Of a DNA stretch of 64,000 nucleotides, positions 8,627 through 17,438 are shown one piece after another. The notes beneath the pieces were generated by a model. That model saw only the letters and a list, made by a program, of their open reading frames with translations, made no database searches and was not told where the DNA came from. The stretch covers positions 1 through 64,000 of the forward strand of contig QCKC01000005.1 of assembly GCA_003215635.1 (NCBI GenBank), read 5' to 3'. Source of the stretch: Prochlorococcus sp. AG-409-J19 (GTDB lineage: Bacteria; Cyanobacteriota; Cyanobacteriia; PCC-6307; Cyanobiaceae). A program made the translations under genes and the position numbers. How positions within the stretch are numbered: position 1 is the stretch's first letter; each line of letters opens with the position of its first letter.

Positions 8627-10062
8627 GAATTTGATTTGTTTAATACCTTTGTTCGATGTGGCCAGTTTTTCATCAAAAACATTCCACTTATAACTAAAAA
8701 TGCTGGGATCAATCCCATGCAAAGCCTTATTGTAATTTGAGCTGTCTGTGGTTGATTTAGACAAGTCAATGTTTCACTGCAATTGTTTATTGATTGGTAT
8801 CCCGCGAAAGAAAGAAGAAGTCCAAGTATTTGAACGCTTAATCCAATACCAATTTTTTGGATTAAAACCATCCAGGCTGTATATAGTCCTGCGGGTTTAT
8901 CAGGGTCAGAATCTATAGCATCAGGCAATAATGACCAAGGAATTAAATAAGCAGTAGAGGCACCAAATCCAACAATAATAATTACTGAAACTAGTAAAAG
9001 AATTTTTAATAATTCACTAGTTCCTAAGGCAATCAAGTTTTCACTGGCGGCTGTTGCTGCTAGTGGGTGCAGAAACATTGCCAAAAGGCATCCAATAATC
9101 CACAAACTTCCTCCCCAATAAAGTGCTGATATCCTTCCAAAGCGATTGGAGTGGAAACTCCAGACTTGAAGACCGCACAGGGCACTAATTTGGAATGGGA
9201 TTGGACCTATCCATTTTGCTAGTTCTCTAGGTACATACATAACTTGCTCTAAATAAATTAGAGAAACGGTTTGCATTAGCTGCAAACCACACCAAAGCAG
9301 TAAGTAAAGAGCAATAACTTTAAGAAATGTTCTGTTACGGAGTATTCGCTTTAGTTGTAATTTTATTGGTTCTGATTCTTTTTTTGGCCTGCGAGCAGAT
9401 TTTGCAAAAGGAGCTAATCCCCAAGCGGATATAAGAGTCGCTAACGCAGCAATTGACCCAGTGACTTGCCCCATAAGAATGAATCCATGATCTCCTTTTG
9501 AAAGCAATTGAGCAGCTACAACTAAACCTGTAAATCCCGCAAGGATGGAGCCAGTAAAACGCGCAGCATTTAAGCGCGTTCTCATTTCTGTTCGCTCGGT
9601 TAATTCGGTTGAAAGTGCTGCATATGGCAGGTTCACGCTTGTATATGCAGTCATTAGTACTATTGCAATAAACACGTAATAGATAGTCTTTTCTTTAATG
9701 CCTCCTTCTGGTACCCACCACATAGCTGCAAGGCTTAATCCAAGCGGGATGGCTGCACCAATCATCCATGGCAATCTTGGCCCCCATCTGGAATGTGTGT
9801 GATCGCTTAACCAACCAATTAGAGGATCATTAATCGCATCCCATACTTTGATTACCATTAGTAATGAACCTGCTATAAATGCAGGCAACCCAGCCGTACC
9901 AGTAAAAAATGGGAAGAGATAAAACCCTAATTGTGTGGCGGCCAGGCCAGTACCAGCGTCCCCAAGGCCATATGAGATCATCAGCCTTCTTCTAGATCCA
10001 CCCTGAAAGAATTTGTTTTTCTTCAATCTGGATATATCGGAGGGCTTAGGGCCATAATGCAT
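8623..10062 (-). CDS. MFS transporter, GPH (glycoside/cation symporter) family
   Basis: 479-aa carrier with about twelve transmembrane helices. The N-terminal signature YGLGDAGTGLA and the loop VWDAINDPLIGWLSDHT followed by RWGPRLPW are characteristic of glycoside-pentoside-hexuronide symporters. The substrate cannot be read from sequence. It is the first gene of the cluster that continues into MlaE, DUF3119, DUF3086 and plsY, and lies beside a glycogen debranching enzyme gene on the same strand, separated by a tRNA on the opposite strand. Confidence 0.88.
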   Translation of the reverse strand: MHYGPKPSDISRLKKNKFFQGGSRRRLMISYGLGDAGTGLAATQLGFYLFPFFTGTAGLPAFIAGSLLMVIKVWDAINDPLIGWLSDHTHSRWGPRLPWMIGAAIPLGLSLAAMWWVPEGGIKEKTIYYVFIAIVLMTAYTSVNLPYAALSTELTERTEMRTRLNAARFTGSILAGFTGLVVAAQLLSKGDHGFILMGQVTGSIAALATLISAWGLAPFAKSARRPKKESEPIKLQLKRILRNRTFLKVIALYLLLWCGLQLMQTVSLIYLEQVMYVPRELAKWIGPIPFQISALCGLQVWSFHSNRFGRISALYWGGSLWIIGCLLAMFLHPLAATAASENLIALGTSELLKILLLVSVIIIVGFGASTAYLIPWSLLPDAIDSDPDKPAGLYTAWMVLIQKIGIGLSVQILGLLLSFAGYQSINNCSETLTCLNQPQTAQITIRLCMGLIPAFLVISGMFLMKNWPHRTKVLNKSNS

Positions 10063-10114
10063 GCGGGTCCAACAAGTATCCTGTTCAAGTCAGGAATGTG
10101 TTTCTTGCACTACT

Positions 10115-10185
<71 letters not shown>

Positions 10186-10191
10186 TTTTTC

Positions 10192-12312
10192 TCAATTGAA
10201 TTCCACTCGCGAGGCGTATTCTTTGCTTAACAAGGCAATCATGCTTCTACTCTGCAGACGAATTGTTTTAAAATTGTTCTTGATGTTGGCTTTTTGGGAT
10301 TGATCAAAAGGGTTATTAGATGAAGTGTCGATGATGCAATTCCACGAACTGGTTGGTTTAGGTAAGGCGAATTCTATTACTTTGCTGTATGCATTTAATC
10401 CAATCCACATAACAGAACCTTGATCGCTTTTATTTATGCTGTAACTAATTGTGTGCGACCAATGTCCCCAGTCGGGTGCCTCTAGTTTTGCTCCATGCCA
10501 CTGAATCCAGAAATTATCAGAATTTTTCAATCCCTCTTTTTTGCTTTCATTATGTGGATTCTCAGGGCTAAAAAGCATTGATAAGTGCTGGCGAATAAGT
10601 AACAGGCTTTTTACAAACATGTACAAATCTTGATCGCAATGATCCTTATTCCAAATCATCCAACTTAGTGGATTATTTTGGCACCAGCAATTGTTATTTC
10701 CTCCTTGACTTCTGCTGACCTCATCTCCCATTAGAAGCATTGGTACTCCAGGAGTTAGTAATAGAGTTGCCAATAGATTTCTTTTTTGTTGGTCTCTGAG
10801 ACTTGCAATATTTTTGTTGCTTGTAGGTCCTTCTACTCCATGATTCCAACTGTGATTATTGTTATCGCCATCACAGTTATTTTCACCATTAGCAAGATTG
10901 TGCTTTTTATTGAAGCTAACCAAGTCATTTAATGTAAAACCATCATGTGACGTTATGAAATTAATAGTTTTTTTAAGACATTCTTGAGGGCTTTTATATA
11001 GGTCTGGACTTCCCATAAGGCGATCTTTTAAAGGCCAGGTGCTATTTTTATCTCCCTTCCAAAACCTTCTAAGATCATCTCTGAAATGGCCATTCCAAGT
11101 GCTTATTCGCTTAGCAGGGAAATCCGCTATCTCATAGAGTCCCCCGCAATCCCAAGGTTCGCTAATTAGTTTTAGGTCACTTAAATTAGGGTCCGATTCA
11201 ATTGAACCAAACAATCTAGGACTTTTAAGAGGATTTAATTTCTCTCCTCGGCTGAGTGCAATACCTAAATCGAAACGAAAACCATCAACCCCAAGTTCTA
11301 TAGCCCAACATCTCATTGACTCTACTATTAATTGACTAACTATTGGGCGATTGGCAGCAATTGTGTTACCACATCCGCTGACATCTAAGTATTCATTATT
11401 TTCATTTAGGTAGTAATAATCTTCTTCTGAAAAGCCTTTCCAGCTTATACTAGGTCCTGCTTTGTTACCTTCAGTTGTGTGATTATATACAACATCAAGA
11501 ATAACTTCTATGTTTTCACTGTGACATGCTTCTACTAGTTTTCTAAATTCTTGTCGAGCTGCAAGAGGTTTTTTGCCTACAACATAACTGTGATGTGGAG
11601 TAAACCAGTTTATTGGGCTATATCCCCAATAGTTCTGCCTTCCAGTAGGGGCATCAGATGGATCAAATGAAAATATAGGAAGCAATTCAATAGTTGTTAT
11701 TCCAAGATCTTTTAAATAAGGTATCTTTTCTATTAGGCCAAGGAATGAGCCACGTTTCTCTAATTGTATCCCTGAGTCGGCTCGTTGAGTAAAACCTCCA
11801 ACATGTAATTCATAAATAATGGTTTTTGCCCATGGATGCTTGGGACGAGGATATGAAGAGAAATCAAATGTATCTCTTTCGCAAACTACACCTTTTAGAG
11901 AGTAATTGAAATCTTGATTGCTATTTAATGTGGCAAATCTATCGTAAGTATCCCATCCATCTATGGCTCTCGCACAAGGATCAAGAAGTACTTTAGAAGC
12001 AGATGAAATATTGTTTGTTTGAGGATATTTTCGGAAAACTCTATAATTATAAAGACAGCCAGCTTTTAATTCCTCTATCTCTGCATGCCAATAATCACCT
12101 GAACGATGATTAAATGAATTCAATTCAAATATTTCTGATGGTTTTTGATCATTCCGGTCTGAGAAGATTAAAAGCTCTACTTTCTCAGCATGAGGAGAAG
12201 CTACAGAAAAATTTACGCCTCTAGTAGTAATACTGCTACCGAGAGGCCAGGGATTACCAGGGTGAATTTTGCTCAGTGTTCTTGCCTTGCTAAAGCATAA
12301 ATAATTAATCAC
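10192..12312 (-). CDS. glgX: Glycogen debranching enzyme / isoamylase (GH13)
   Basis: Hydrolyses alpha-1,6 branch points of glycogen. 706 aa: an N-terminal CBM48-like beta domain (GNPWPLGSSITTRGVNFSV), then the GH13 barrel with YELHVGGFT, DVVYNHT, the nucleophile region DGFRFDLG, the acid/base region ISEPWDCGG and FITSHDGFTL. Length and order fit GlgX/TreX-type enzymes. The start is a GTG at 12312; no nearby in-frame ATG exists and the divergent gene begins 32 nt away. It ends 6 nt from the tRNA-Gly T tract. Confidence 0.93.
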   Translation of the reverse strand: MINYLCFSKARTLSKIHPGNPWPLGSSITTRGVNFSVASPHAEKVELLIFSDRNDQKPSEIFELNSFNHRSGDYWHAEIEELKAGCLYNYRVFRKYPQTNNISSASKVLLDPCARAIDGWDTYDRFATLNSNQDFNYSLKGVVCERDTFDFSSYPRPKHPWAKTIIYELHVGGFTQRADSGIQLEKRGSFLGLIEKIPYLKDLGITTIELLPIFSFDPSDAPTGRQNYWGYSPINWFTPHHSYVVGKKPLAARQEFRKLVEACHSENIEVILDVVYNHTTEGNKAGPSISWKGFSEEDYYYLNENNEYLDVSGCGNTIAANRPIVSQLIVESMRCWAIELGVDGFRFDLGIALSRGEKLNPLKSPRLFGSIESDPNLSDLKLISEPWDCGGLYEIADFPAKRISTWNGHFRDDLRRFWKGDKNSTWPLKDRLMGSPDLYKSPQECLKKTINFITSHDGFTLNDLVSFNKKHNLANGENNCDGDNNNHSWNHGVEGPTSNKNIASLRDQQKRNLLATLLLTPGVPMLLMGDEVSRSQGGNNNCWCQNNPLSWMIWNKDHCDQDLYMFVKSLLLIRQHLSMLFSPENPHNESKKEGLKNSDNFWIQWHGAKLEAPDWGHWSHTISYSINKSDQGSVMWIGLNAYSKVIEFALPKPTSSWNCIIDTSSNNPFDQSQKANIKNNFKTIRLQSRSMIALLSKEYASRVEFN

Positions 12313-12344
12313 AAACTAAATGTTTCACATCATTTAACAAGGAA

Positions 12345-13016
12345 ATGCTTGATTTACCTGATTTAGAGACAGGCACATCACCACAATCATTGGGTAATGA
12401 TTTATGGGTTTTCCCTGCAAATAGCTCCTCAAATGGGTCCACATCATGGTTTTTGGGTGCTCCTTCAGGATCAATACTGGTGGATTGCCCTCCTCTTACG
12501 AAGGCGACAGTCAGCGCTTTGCGAAATTTATCTTCAAGTTCGAATGCATTGATTTTGCTTACGAATAGAGAAGGGCACGGCAAGATTCGTCTTTTGCAGG
12601 AAATTCTTGGATGGCCTGTTCTTCTTCAAGAACAGGAGGAGTATTTGCTTCCGGGCCTTACACCGATGGAAACTTTTTCTGAACAGCATGAAATACATTC
12701 AGGAATTCGTGTTTTGTGGACACCTGGACCTACTCCTGGGAGCTGCGTTGTGCATGCACCTAGCCCCTGGAATGTTCTGTTCTGCGGACGATTGTTAATT
12801 CCTATCTCAGAAAGAAGATTGGCTTCATGCCCAACTGGGAGGACTTTTCATAGGACCAGGCAACGAAGAAGTTTGGAGAAATTACGTAGCTGGATTCCTT
12901 CTAATGCAAGTCCATCACTGGCTTCTGGGGCTGCACTTGGAATGCTTAAGGCAGAGCCTTTAGTTCCTTGGGAAGGTTGGGAACATGAAAATCCTCCATG
13001 TAACCAAGCTTTTTAG
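12345..13016 (+). CDS. Metallo-beta-lactamase-fold-like protein lacking metal ligands
   Basis: 223 aa whose order of motifs follows the MBL fold: a buried strand SILVDCPPLT, a position where L-T-H-R-D-x-x-x-D-H is expected, T-P-G-x-T-x-G-S, and a G-D-H-L position. Here those read LLTNREGHGK, TPGPTPGS and CGRLLIP, so the usual His and Asp ligands are replaced. It should therefore not be a standard Zn hydrolase. It starts 32 nt from glgX, divergently, so the two may share a promoter region. Role unknown. Confidence 0.7.
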   Translation: MLDLPDLETGTSPQSLGNDLWVFPANSSSNGSTSWFLGAPSGSILVDCPPLTKATVSALRNLSSSSNALILLTNREGHGKIRLLQEILGWPVLLQEQEEYLLPGLTPMETFSEQHEIHSGIRVLWTPGPTPGSCVVHAPSPWNVLFCGRLLIPISERRLASCPTGRTFHRTRQRRSLEKLRSWIPSNASPSLASGAALGMLKAEPLVPWEGWEHENPPCNQAF

Positions 13017-13161
13017 TTCGCGTATAAAGCGTTGCGCCACAGTCTCTTTCGGTTGCCGCATACGGCAATGCTCCATATATTTAGCGCGCTTCGAAAAATT
13101 CATGACTTATTCCCATTAGGGACTAGTCAATTGACACTCTCTGCTACGTCACCCCTTTCCA

Positions 13162-13440
13162 ATGAATAAAGCTGATCTGGTGAATCTGGTCGCAGCTCGT
13201 ACAGAGCTAACAAAAACAGATGTGTCTCTAGTGGTTGATGCCGCTATTGACACCATTATCGATTCTGTAGTTGAGGGCAAAAAGGTCTCAATCTTAGGCT
13301 TTGGATCTTTTGAACCTCGTGAGCGCTCTGCTCGTCAAGGCTTGAATCCAAAGACTGGAGAAAAGATCAAGATCCCTGCAAAACGTGTTCCTGCCTTTAC
13401 TGCTGGCAAGATGTTTAAAGATAGGGTTCAAGCTGGATGA
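13162..13440 (+). CDS. hupB: HU family DNA-binding protein
   Basis: Small nucleoid protein that bends and compacts DNA as a dimer. The 92-aa sequence starts MNKADLVNLVAARTELTK and carries the HU signature GFGSFEPRERSARQGLNP, with the DNA-binding arm KTGEKIKIPAKRVPAF. It is followed by a strong stem-loop, so it is probably monocistronic and well expressed. A 145-bp upstream gap includes a small hairpin TTGCCG/CGGCAA at 13053-13068. Confidence 0.96.
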   Translation: MNKADLVNLVAARTELTKTDVSLVVDAAIDTIIDSVVEGKKVSILGFGSFEPRERSARQGLNPKTGEKIKIPAKRVPAFTAGKMFKDRVQAG

Positions 13441-13481
13441 TTCGTAGGTTTTGATTACATGAAAGCTCTCTGAAGCCTTTT

Positions 13482-13517
13482 TTGACTTGAGGGCCTTTTG
13501 ATTGGCCCTCAAGTCAA
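13482..13517 (+). terminator. Stem-loop terminator after hupB
   Basis: Fourteen-base perfect stem TTGACTTGAGGGCC (13482-13495) and GGCCCTCAAGTCAA (13504-13517) around an 8-nt loop, followed by a short T-rich stretch. It lies 41 nt after the hupB stop and just before gluQ. Confidence 0.8.
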
Positions 13518-13535
13518 TTTCAATTCATTTCAACA

Positions 13536-14441
13536 ATGCTTCCCAATGAATTGACCCAGCAATTGGAAGCTGGATTTTTATTGCGATCAAGAAGTTATAG
13601 GGGACGATTTGCTCCTTCTCCAACCGGGCCTTTGCATCTTGGTAATCTTCGAACCGCCTTAGTTTCCTGGCTACGAGCAAGACTTGCAGGGGGCACTTGG
13701 TTGTTAAGGGTGGATGATTTAGATACCCATAGGAATCGGACAGGTGCAGTTGAAAGTTTTCAGGATGATCTCCTTTGGTTGGGATTGAAATGGGATGGTC
13801 CTATTTTTTATCAAAGTATGCGTCAGGAGATTTATGATTTATTTCTTTCATCTTTAAAGGCTTGTGGAATGTTATATGCCTGTCGTTGCAGCAGAAAAAA
13901 ATTATCTGAACAATCTCAAAAGTTTTCGTCGAATAATATATATCCAGGTTATTGTAGAGAATTAAATTTAGATTGGAATTTAGTGGATGATAAATTACCT
14001 AGCTGGAGATTAAAAGTTGGTCCACAATTTGCCGTAACCAGTGGAGATGTTGTAGTTAGAAGTGCAGATGGTTTTATCTCTTATAATTTTGCAACTGTTG
14101 TTGACGATCTGACAATGGGGATGTCTGAAATTGTAAGAGGTAATGACTTAATGGAGGCAATGCAAGCTCAGCTGGCATTGATTGATTCAATTTCTTCGAA
14201 AGCCCCAAAATATATTTATGTCCCTACTATGAATGACGCTAATGGTAAAAAACTGTCTAAGAGAGATGGCTCTCAAAGTCTATTAAATTTACGCGAAAAA
14301 GGATTTAAACCCCATCAGGTTATAGGATACTTAGCATCTGATTTGGGATTAATACTTGAAAAGTCTGAATTAACTGTTAATGAGCTTCTGGATGAATTGA
14401 AAGATAAGAAGTATTTATTAGAAAGATTGATAACTTCTTGA
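13536..14441 (+). CDS. gluQ: Glutamyl-Q tRNA(Asp) synthetase
   Basis: Attaches glutamate to queuosine in the anticodon of tRNA-Asp. It is a GluRS catalytic core without the anticodon-binding domain: 301 aa with RFAPSPTGPLHLGN, KKLSKRDG, and a zinc site made of CRCSRKKL and GYCREL (about residues 112-145). The short length and this zinc site separate it from true GltX. It begins 18 nt after the hupB stem-loop. Confidence 0.93.
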   Translation: MLPNELTQQLEAGFLLRSRSYRGRFAPSPTGPLHLGNLRTALVSWLRARLAGGTWLLRVDDLDTHRNRTGAVESFQDDLLWLGLKWDGPIFYQSMRQEIYDLFLSSLKACGMLYACRCSRKKLSEQSQKFSSNNIYPGYCRELNLDWNLVDDKLPSWRLKVGPQFAVTSGDVVVRSADGFISYNFATVVDDLTMGMSEIVRGNDLMEAMQAQLALIDSISSKAPKYIYVPTMNDANGKKLSKRDGSQSLLNLREKGFKPHQVIGYLASDLGLILEKSELTVNELLDELKDKKYLLERLITS

Positions 14442-14470
14442 TATGATAGATTTTTGTTAGGATTTGTTGT

Positions 14471-14863
14471 TTGCGACAATTACAGGCTATTAAAGATTCA
14501 AATGATGTTCAAATTAATAGTATTGTGAGACTTGTAATAATATTTTTTATTGTTGGTTCTGATTTACTCTCTCTGCGCAGCCTATCGTTTGATTTGCCCA
14601 TGATAACACCTGAGATTTTTGAGTGTTTTAATGCTGGTGGAGAAGATGTCTGCAGAGCTGCCTTGATTTATTCAGATAAACTAAAACGGCAAGCTGCAAT
14701 GAAAAAAGATTATTCATGCCAAACGTTATTCTTAGGGCTTGGAGCGGAAATAATTATGGCTGAACATAAAAATAATCGTGAGAAATATATAGATAAAATC
14801 TTTAAACAAATCAATTCAGAATGCTATGGAAGTGGTAAAAATTTTAATTATGCGCTTGAATGA
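14471..14863 (+). CDS. Hypothetical protein with N-terminal hydrophobic segment
   Basis: 130 aa. A hydrophobic stretch near residues 18-30 (SIVRLVIIFFIVGSDLL) could be a signal or anchor. The rest is a mixed helical domain with four cysteines (ECF, VCR, SCQ, ECY), which could form disulfides if exported. The start is a TTG and uncertain; the first in-frame ATG would remove the hydrophobic part. It lies between gluQ and a TauE-type gene. I do not recognise the family. Confidence 0.55.
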   Translation: MRQLQAIKDSNDVQINSIVRLVIIFFIVGSDLLSLRSLSFDLPMITPEIFECFNAGGEDVCRAALIYSDKLKRQAAMKKDYSCQTLFLGLGAEIIMAEHKNNREKYIDKIFKQINSECYGSGKNFNYALE

Positions 14864-14899
14864 ATACTGCGGATACTTTAATGTAAATATAAAAAACAC

Positions 14900-15670
14900 A
14901 TGATTTTAGAATCCTTATTCTTTCAATTAGGACTGTTTCTAATTTCACTGCTCTCTAATTTTTTTTCTGCATTGGCAGGAGGAGGGGCAGGTTTGCTGCA
15001 ATTGCCCGCTTTGATATTGATCGGTCTGCCTTTCCAAGTTGCCCTCGCAACCCATAAAGTTGCTAGCGTTGCTTTGGGTTTAGGTGCAACTATCCGCCAT
15101 TTAAGAGAAGGTTCTTTGAGGTTTGGTTATTGTTTATATATCTTGATTTGTGGTTTGCCAGGTGTTTACTTAGGCGCCAGATTTGTTTTAGATGTACCTG
15201 AGCGGGTGCTAACACTTTTACTTGGTTTGCTAACTCTTTCCCTTGCGATTTATTCTTTGTCCAACAAACAATTAGGGGTTTCAAATACACAGATAAATTT
15301 AGATCTCAAGCAATTTTTTATTGGTGGTGTGGTCTTATTCTTTATAGGATTTATGAATGGTTCCATGAGTTCAGGAACGGGACTCTTCGTGACGATTTGG
15401 TTGGTTCGTTGGTTTGGCATGGATTATGGAAGGGCAGTTGCTTATACCCTTATTCTTGTAGGACTTTTTTGGAATGGAACGGGTGCCTTTGTGCTTGGTA
15501 TGCAAGGCCAAATTGCTTGGGAATGGCTGCTAGTGCTTTTTTTGGGTTCTCTTGGAGGTGGCTATCTAGGGGCTCATGTTGCTATTTCACAAGGTAATCG
15601 CTTGGTAAAAAGAGCTTTTGAGTTGTTAACTCTGTTAATGGGATCTTCAATGGTTTTTAAAAGCTTGTGA
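14900..15670 (+). CDS. TauE/SafE family sulfite/anion exporter-like membrane protein
   Basis: 256 aa with about eight hydrophobic helices. The repeated family signature is visible as two halves: LAGGGAGLLQLPALILIGLP near residue 27 and FMNGSMSSGTGLFVTIWLV near residue 151. Family members move sulfite, sulfonates or other small organic anions; the substrate here is unknown. The gene stands 36 nt after the hypothetical gene on the same strand. Confidence 0.9.
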   Translation: MILESLFFQLGLFLISLLSNFFSALAGGGAGLLQLPALILIGLPFQVALATHKVASVALGLGATIRHLREGSLRFGYCLYILICGLPGVYLGARFVLDVPERVLTLLLGLLTLSLAIYSLSNKQLGVSNTQINLDLKQFFIGGVVLFFIGFMNGSMSSGTGLFVTIWLVRWFGMDYGRAVAYTLILVGLFWNGTGAFVLGMQGQIAWEWLLVLFLGSLGGGYLGAHVAISQGNRLVKRAFELLTLLMGSSMVFKSL

Positions 15671-15849
15671 ATGCTGCCGAGAAGTTTTCAGTAAAAATGT
15701 ATTTTTCTTGACTTCATGTAAAAACATACCTTTTCAATGCTTCAAGCTGCTATTAGTTTATAAAGGTGATGCTCTAAGCGGCAATTCATGAGTAATTTTG
15801 CCATCCGCTTAAGGCTTAAGCTTAATCAAAATCAGTGAGAGGAAATGCT

Positions 15850-16071
15850 TTGACAGAGAACAAATCAAATTCAGGAAAATTCTCAAAGGAGGATGAAGGA
15901 GATGTATTAGTAAAGCTGGGTCCTTTGAAATATAAGGTTCCCGGGAAAAGGCAGAGAGTTATTATTGGTTCTCTAGTGGTGGGCTTAAATCTTCTTCTGG
16001 TAATAGCAGTTGCTGTCTATTTTTATAGTCCAGCTTTCCAGTCTTTTATTTATAATGTTGGTAGGAGTTAG
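15850..16071 (+). CDS. Small single-pass membrane protein (73 aa)
   Basis: The charged N-terminal part (about 45 residues, with KLGPLKYKVPGKRQR) leads into one transmembrane helix (IIGSLVVGLNLLLVIAVAVY) and a short tail. The frame opens at a GTG (15835), but the TTG at 15850 is preceded by GAGAGGA at a normal distance, so I chose it. Positive charges before the helix predict a cytoplasmic N-terminus. Conserved in appearance but unrecognised. Confidence 0.65.
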   Translation: MTENKSNSGKFSKEDEGDVLVKLGPLKYKVPGKRQRVIIGSLVVGLNLLLVIAVAVYFYSPAFQSFIYNVGRS

Positions 16072-16177
16072 AATCTTGTTAAAAAGTTGATACGATTAAT
16101 AAATGAATGAAAAATTAATTGCGTAATGGTGGACGTTTTAGATAATTACGCTTAACTGTGTAAAGCTATGCAAGTTG

Positions 16178-16930
16178 ATGATGTCTATCTGGGTAGCTAA
16201 ATTCCTGATAGCTCAAGGTGGATTTGATTCGCTAACTACGACTCAGTGGCCAGTAATTATATTGACAACAGTATTTGTTTTGGGTTTATTCTTTATCAGT
16301 CAATATCACAGTAAATTAGATTTCTTGCCTGATATTCTTATAGATCTTGCAAAAGTGATCTTCCCAGAGTCATATGATTACAAGAACTTACTCCCAATAA
16401 AAAGAAAGGTGTTTCCTACAGAGATCCCAGTGAAGTTGGATAGCCAATATAGTTCCACCTCGAATTCTAAATTAATAACAGATGAAAATATATTATTAGG
16501 CAAGCAAAATGCTTCATATAGTAAGTTTTTGCAAGCTTCTATATCTTCTAAATCATTTGAGATAGGAACACTTACCTTCCTTGTCTTTGGCGGTGCAGGA
16601 ATTTTTATTTCGCAGATGAACGTCCTTGTTGATGGGCTAGGGAATAATTACGTATATGGCAACTTGGGAAATAAGTATTTAGTCTCTACGCCACCATCTT
16701 CCAATGCTGGATCTGATAAATTATTTTTGAACAATAAGGCCCAAACTCGTAGAACAGTTGCTTCTAGTTTTGGCTTTAAGCAGGTCTCTATGCCGAATGA
16801 TATTGTCAATATAAATTCAGATTCTTTTGTGTATAGAAGATTGATGCTAAATCTAAGTACTTCTGAATTTGCGAATTTAATACCAACTTCAATAGAGCTT
16901 GAGTGGTATGACTTGGGTCCATCTTCTTAA
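16178..16930 (+). CDS. Hypothetical membrane-associated protein (250 aa)
   Basis: Two hydrophobic helices: residues about 18-40 (WPVIILTTVFVLGLFFIS) and about 125-148 (GTLTFLVFGGAGIFISQMN), separated by a polar stretch. After the second helix comes a Ser/Asn-rich region and a C-terminal domain ending in IPTSIELEWYDLGPSS. Start is ATG 16178 or 16181; a TTG precedes at 16175. It converges on a minus-strand gene across a 27-bp hairpin. I recognise no family. Confidence 0.6.
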   Translation: MMSIWVAKFLIAQGGFDSLTTTQWPVIILTTVFVLGLFFISQYHSKLDFLPDILIDLAKVIFPESYDYKNLLPIKRKVFPTEIPVKLDSQYSSTSNSKLITDENILLGKQNASYSKFLQASISSKSFEIGTLTFLVFGGAGIFISQMNVLVDGLGNNYVYGNLGNKYLVSTPPSSNAGSDKLFLNNKAQTRRTVASSFGFKQVSMPNDIVNINSDSFVYRRLMLNLSTSEFANLIPTSIELEWYDLGPSS

Positions 16931-16991
16931 ATTTAGAAAGAAGATATAACAAGTCTAACAAATTTATTTTTTGCTTTATCTAAAGAGAAAA

Positions 16992-17049
16992 AACCTAATA
17001 ACAAAGTCTGCCAAAGAAGAATTTCTTTGGCAGACTTTGTTATTAGGTT
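16992..17049 (-). terminator. 27-bp perfect hairpin between convergent genes
   Basis: AACCTAATAACAAAGTCTGC and the next seven bases (to 17018) pair exactly with 17023-17049 around the loop GAAT. A run of A on the plus strand at 16988-16993 supplies a T tract directly after the stem on the minus strand, so it probably ends transcription of the 94-aa gene. It may also stop plus-strand readthrough. Confidence 0.75.
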
Positions 17050-17120
17050 GGATTAATGGATTTTATTTAAAAAGTGAATGCGAAGGATATTCGCAGGGTT
17101 TTTCACTGTCTAACTTAGCT

Positions 17121-17405
17121 TTACCCTAAAGCTTTAAATGGGAAGAAAATCAAATCTGGCCCTGCGAACATAACCGATGTGGCAATAATGATAGTGATTA
17201 CTTGAACTCCAAAGAATTGCTTCCATCTATAGCTATAGCTTGCCGAGTCGGAATCTAACCCCCAGCCTGTAGTTGGCTCGTTCTGAGGAAGCCCATAGTA
17301 GAAGATTTGGAAAATTTGGAAAATTACTATTGCGCCTGCTACTGCAGCTAGAGGGTTGAACCCGCCAAAAGCAATGGTAGAGAAAAGAGGGGATGCGAGA
17401 AGCAT
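17121..17405 (-). CDS. Small two-helix membrane protein (94 aa)
   Basis: Two hydrophobic helices, about residues 17-38 (NPLAAVAGAIVIFQIFQIFY) and 66-84 (VQVITIIIATSVMFAGPD), joined by a polar loop containing QNEPTTGWGLDSDSA. The size and topology resemble small photosynthetic or NDH-complex membrane subunits, but it does not match PsaK, NdhL or another subunit I can name. A 20-bp palindrome sits 13 nt upstream of the ATG and a strong hairpin lies downstream, consistent with a single-gene transcript. Confidence 0.7.
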   Translation of the reverse strand: MLLASPLFSTIAFGGFNPLAAVAGAIVIFQIFQIFYYGLPQNEPTTGWGLDSDSASYSYRWKQFFGVQVITIIIATSVMFAGPDLIFFPFKALG

Positions 17406-17418
17406 TAGCTAGATGTAA

Positions 17419-17438
17419 TTGGGTTATTAATAACCCAA
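17419..17438. promoter_or_regulatory. Perfect 20-bp palindrome upstream of the 94-aa gene
   Basis: TTGGGTTATTAATAACCCAA is its own reverse complement. It lies 13 nt upstream of the ATG at 17405, the same distance as the 36-bp palindrome has to the HhH gene. It may be an operator, or a leader stem in the RNA. Confidence 0.45.

Noticed and set aside
13053-13068. Hairpin TTGCCG/CGGCAA upstream of hupB as a terminator of the MBL-like gene
   Set aside because: No T tract follows and the stem is only six bases; mentioned with hupB but not called.
15671-15849. TAAGCGG/CCGCTTA inverted repeat upstream of the 73-aa gene
   Set aside because: Seven-base arms with a long internal loop; compatible with chance in 180 bp, so not called as a regulatory element.
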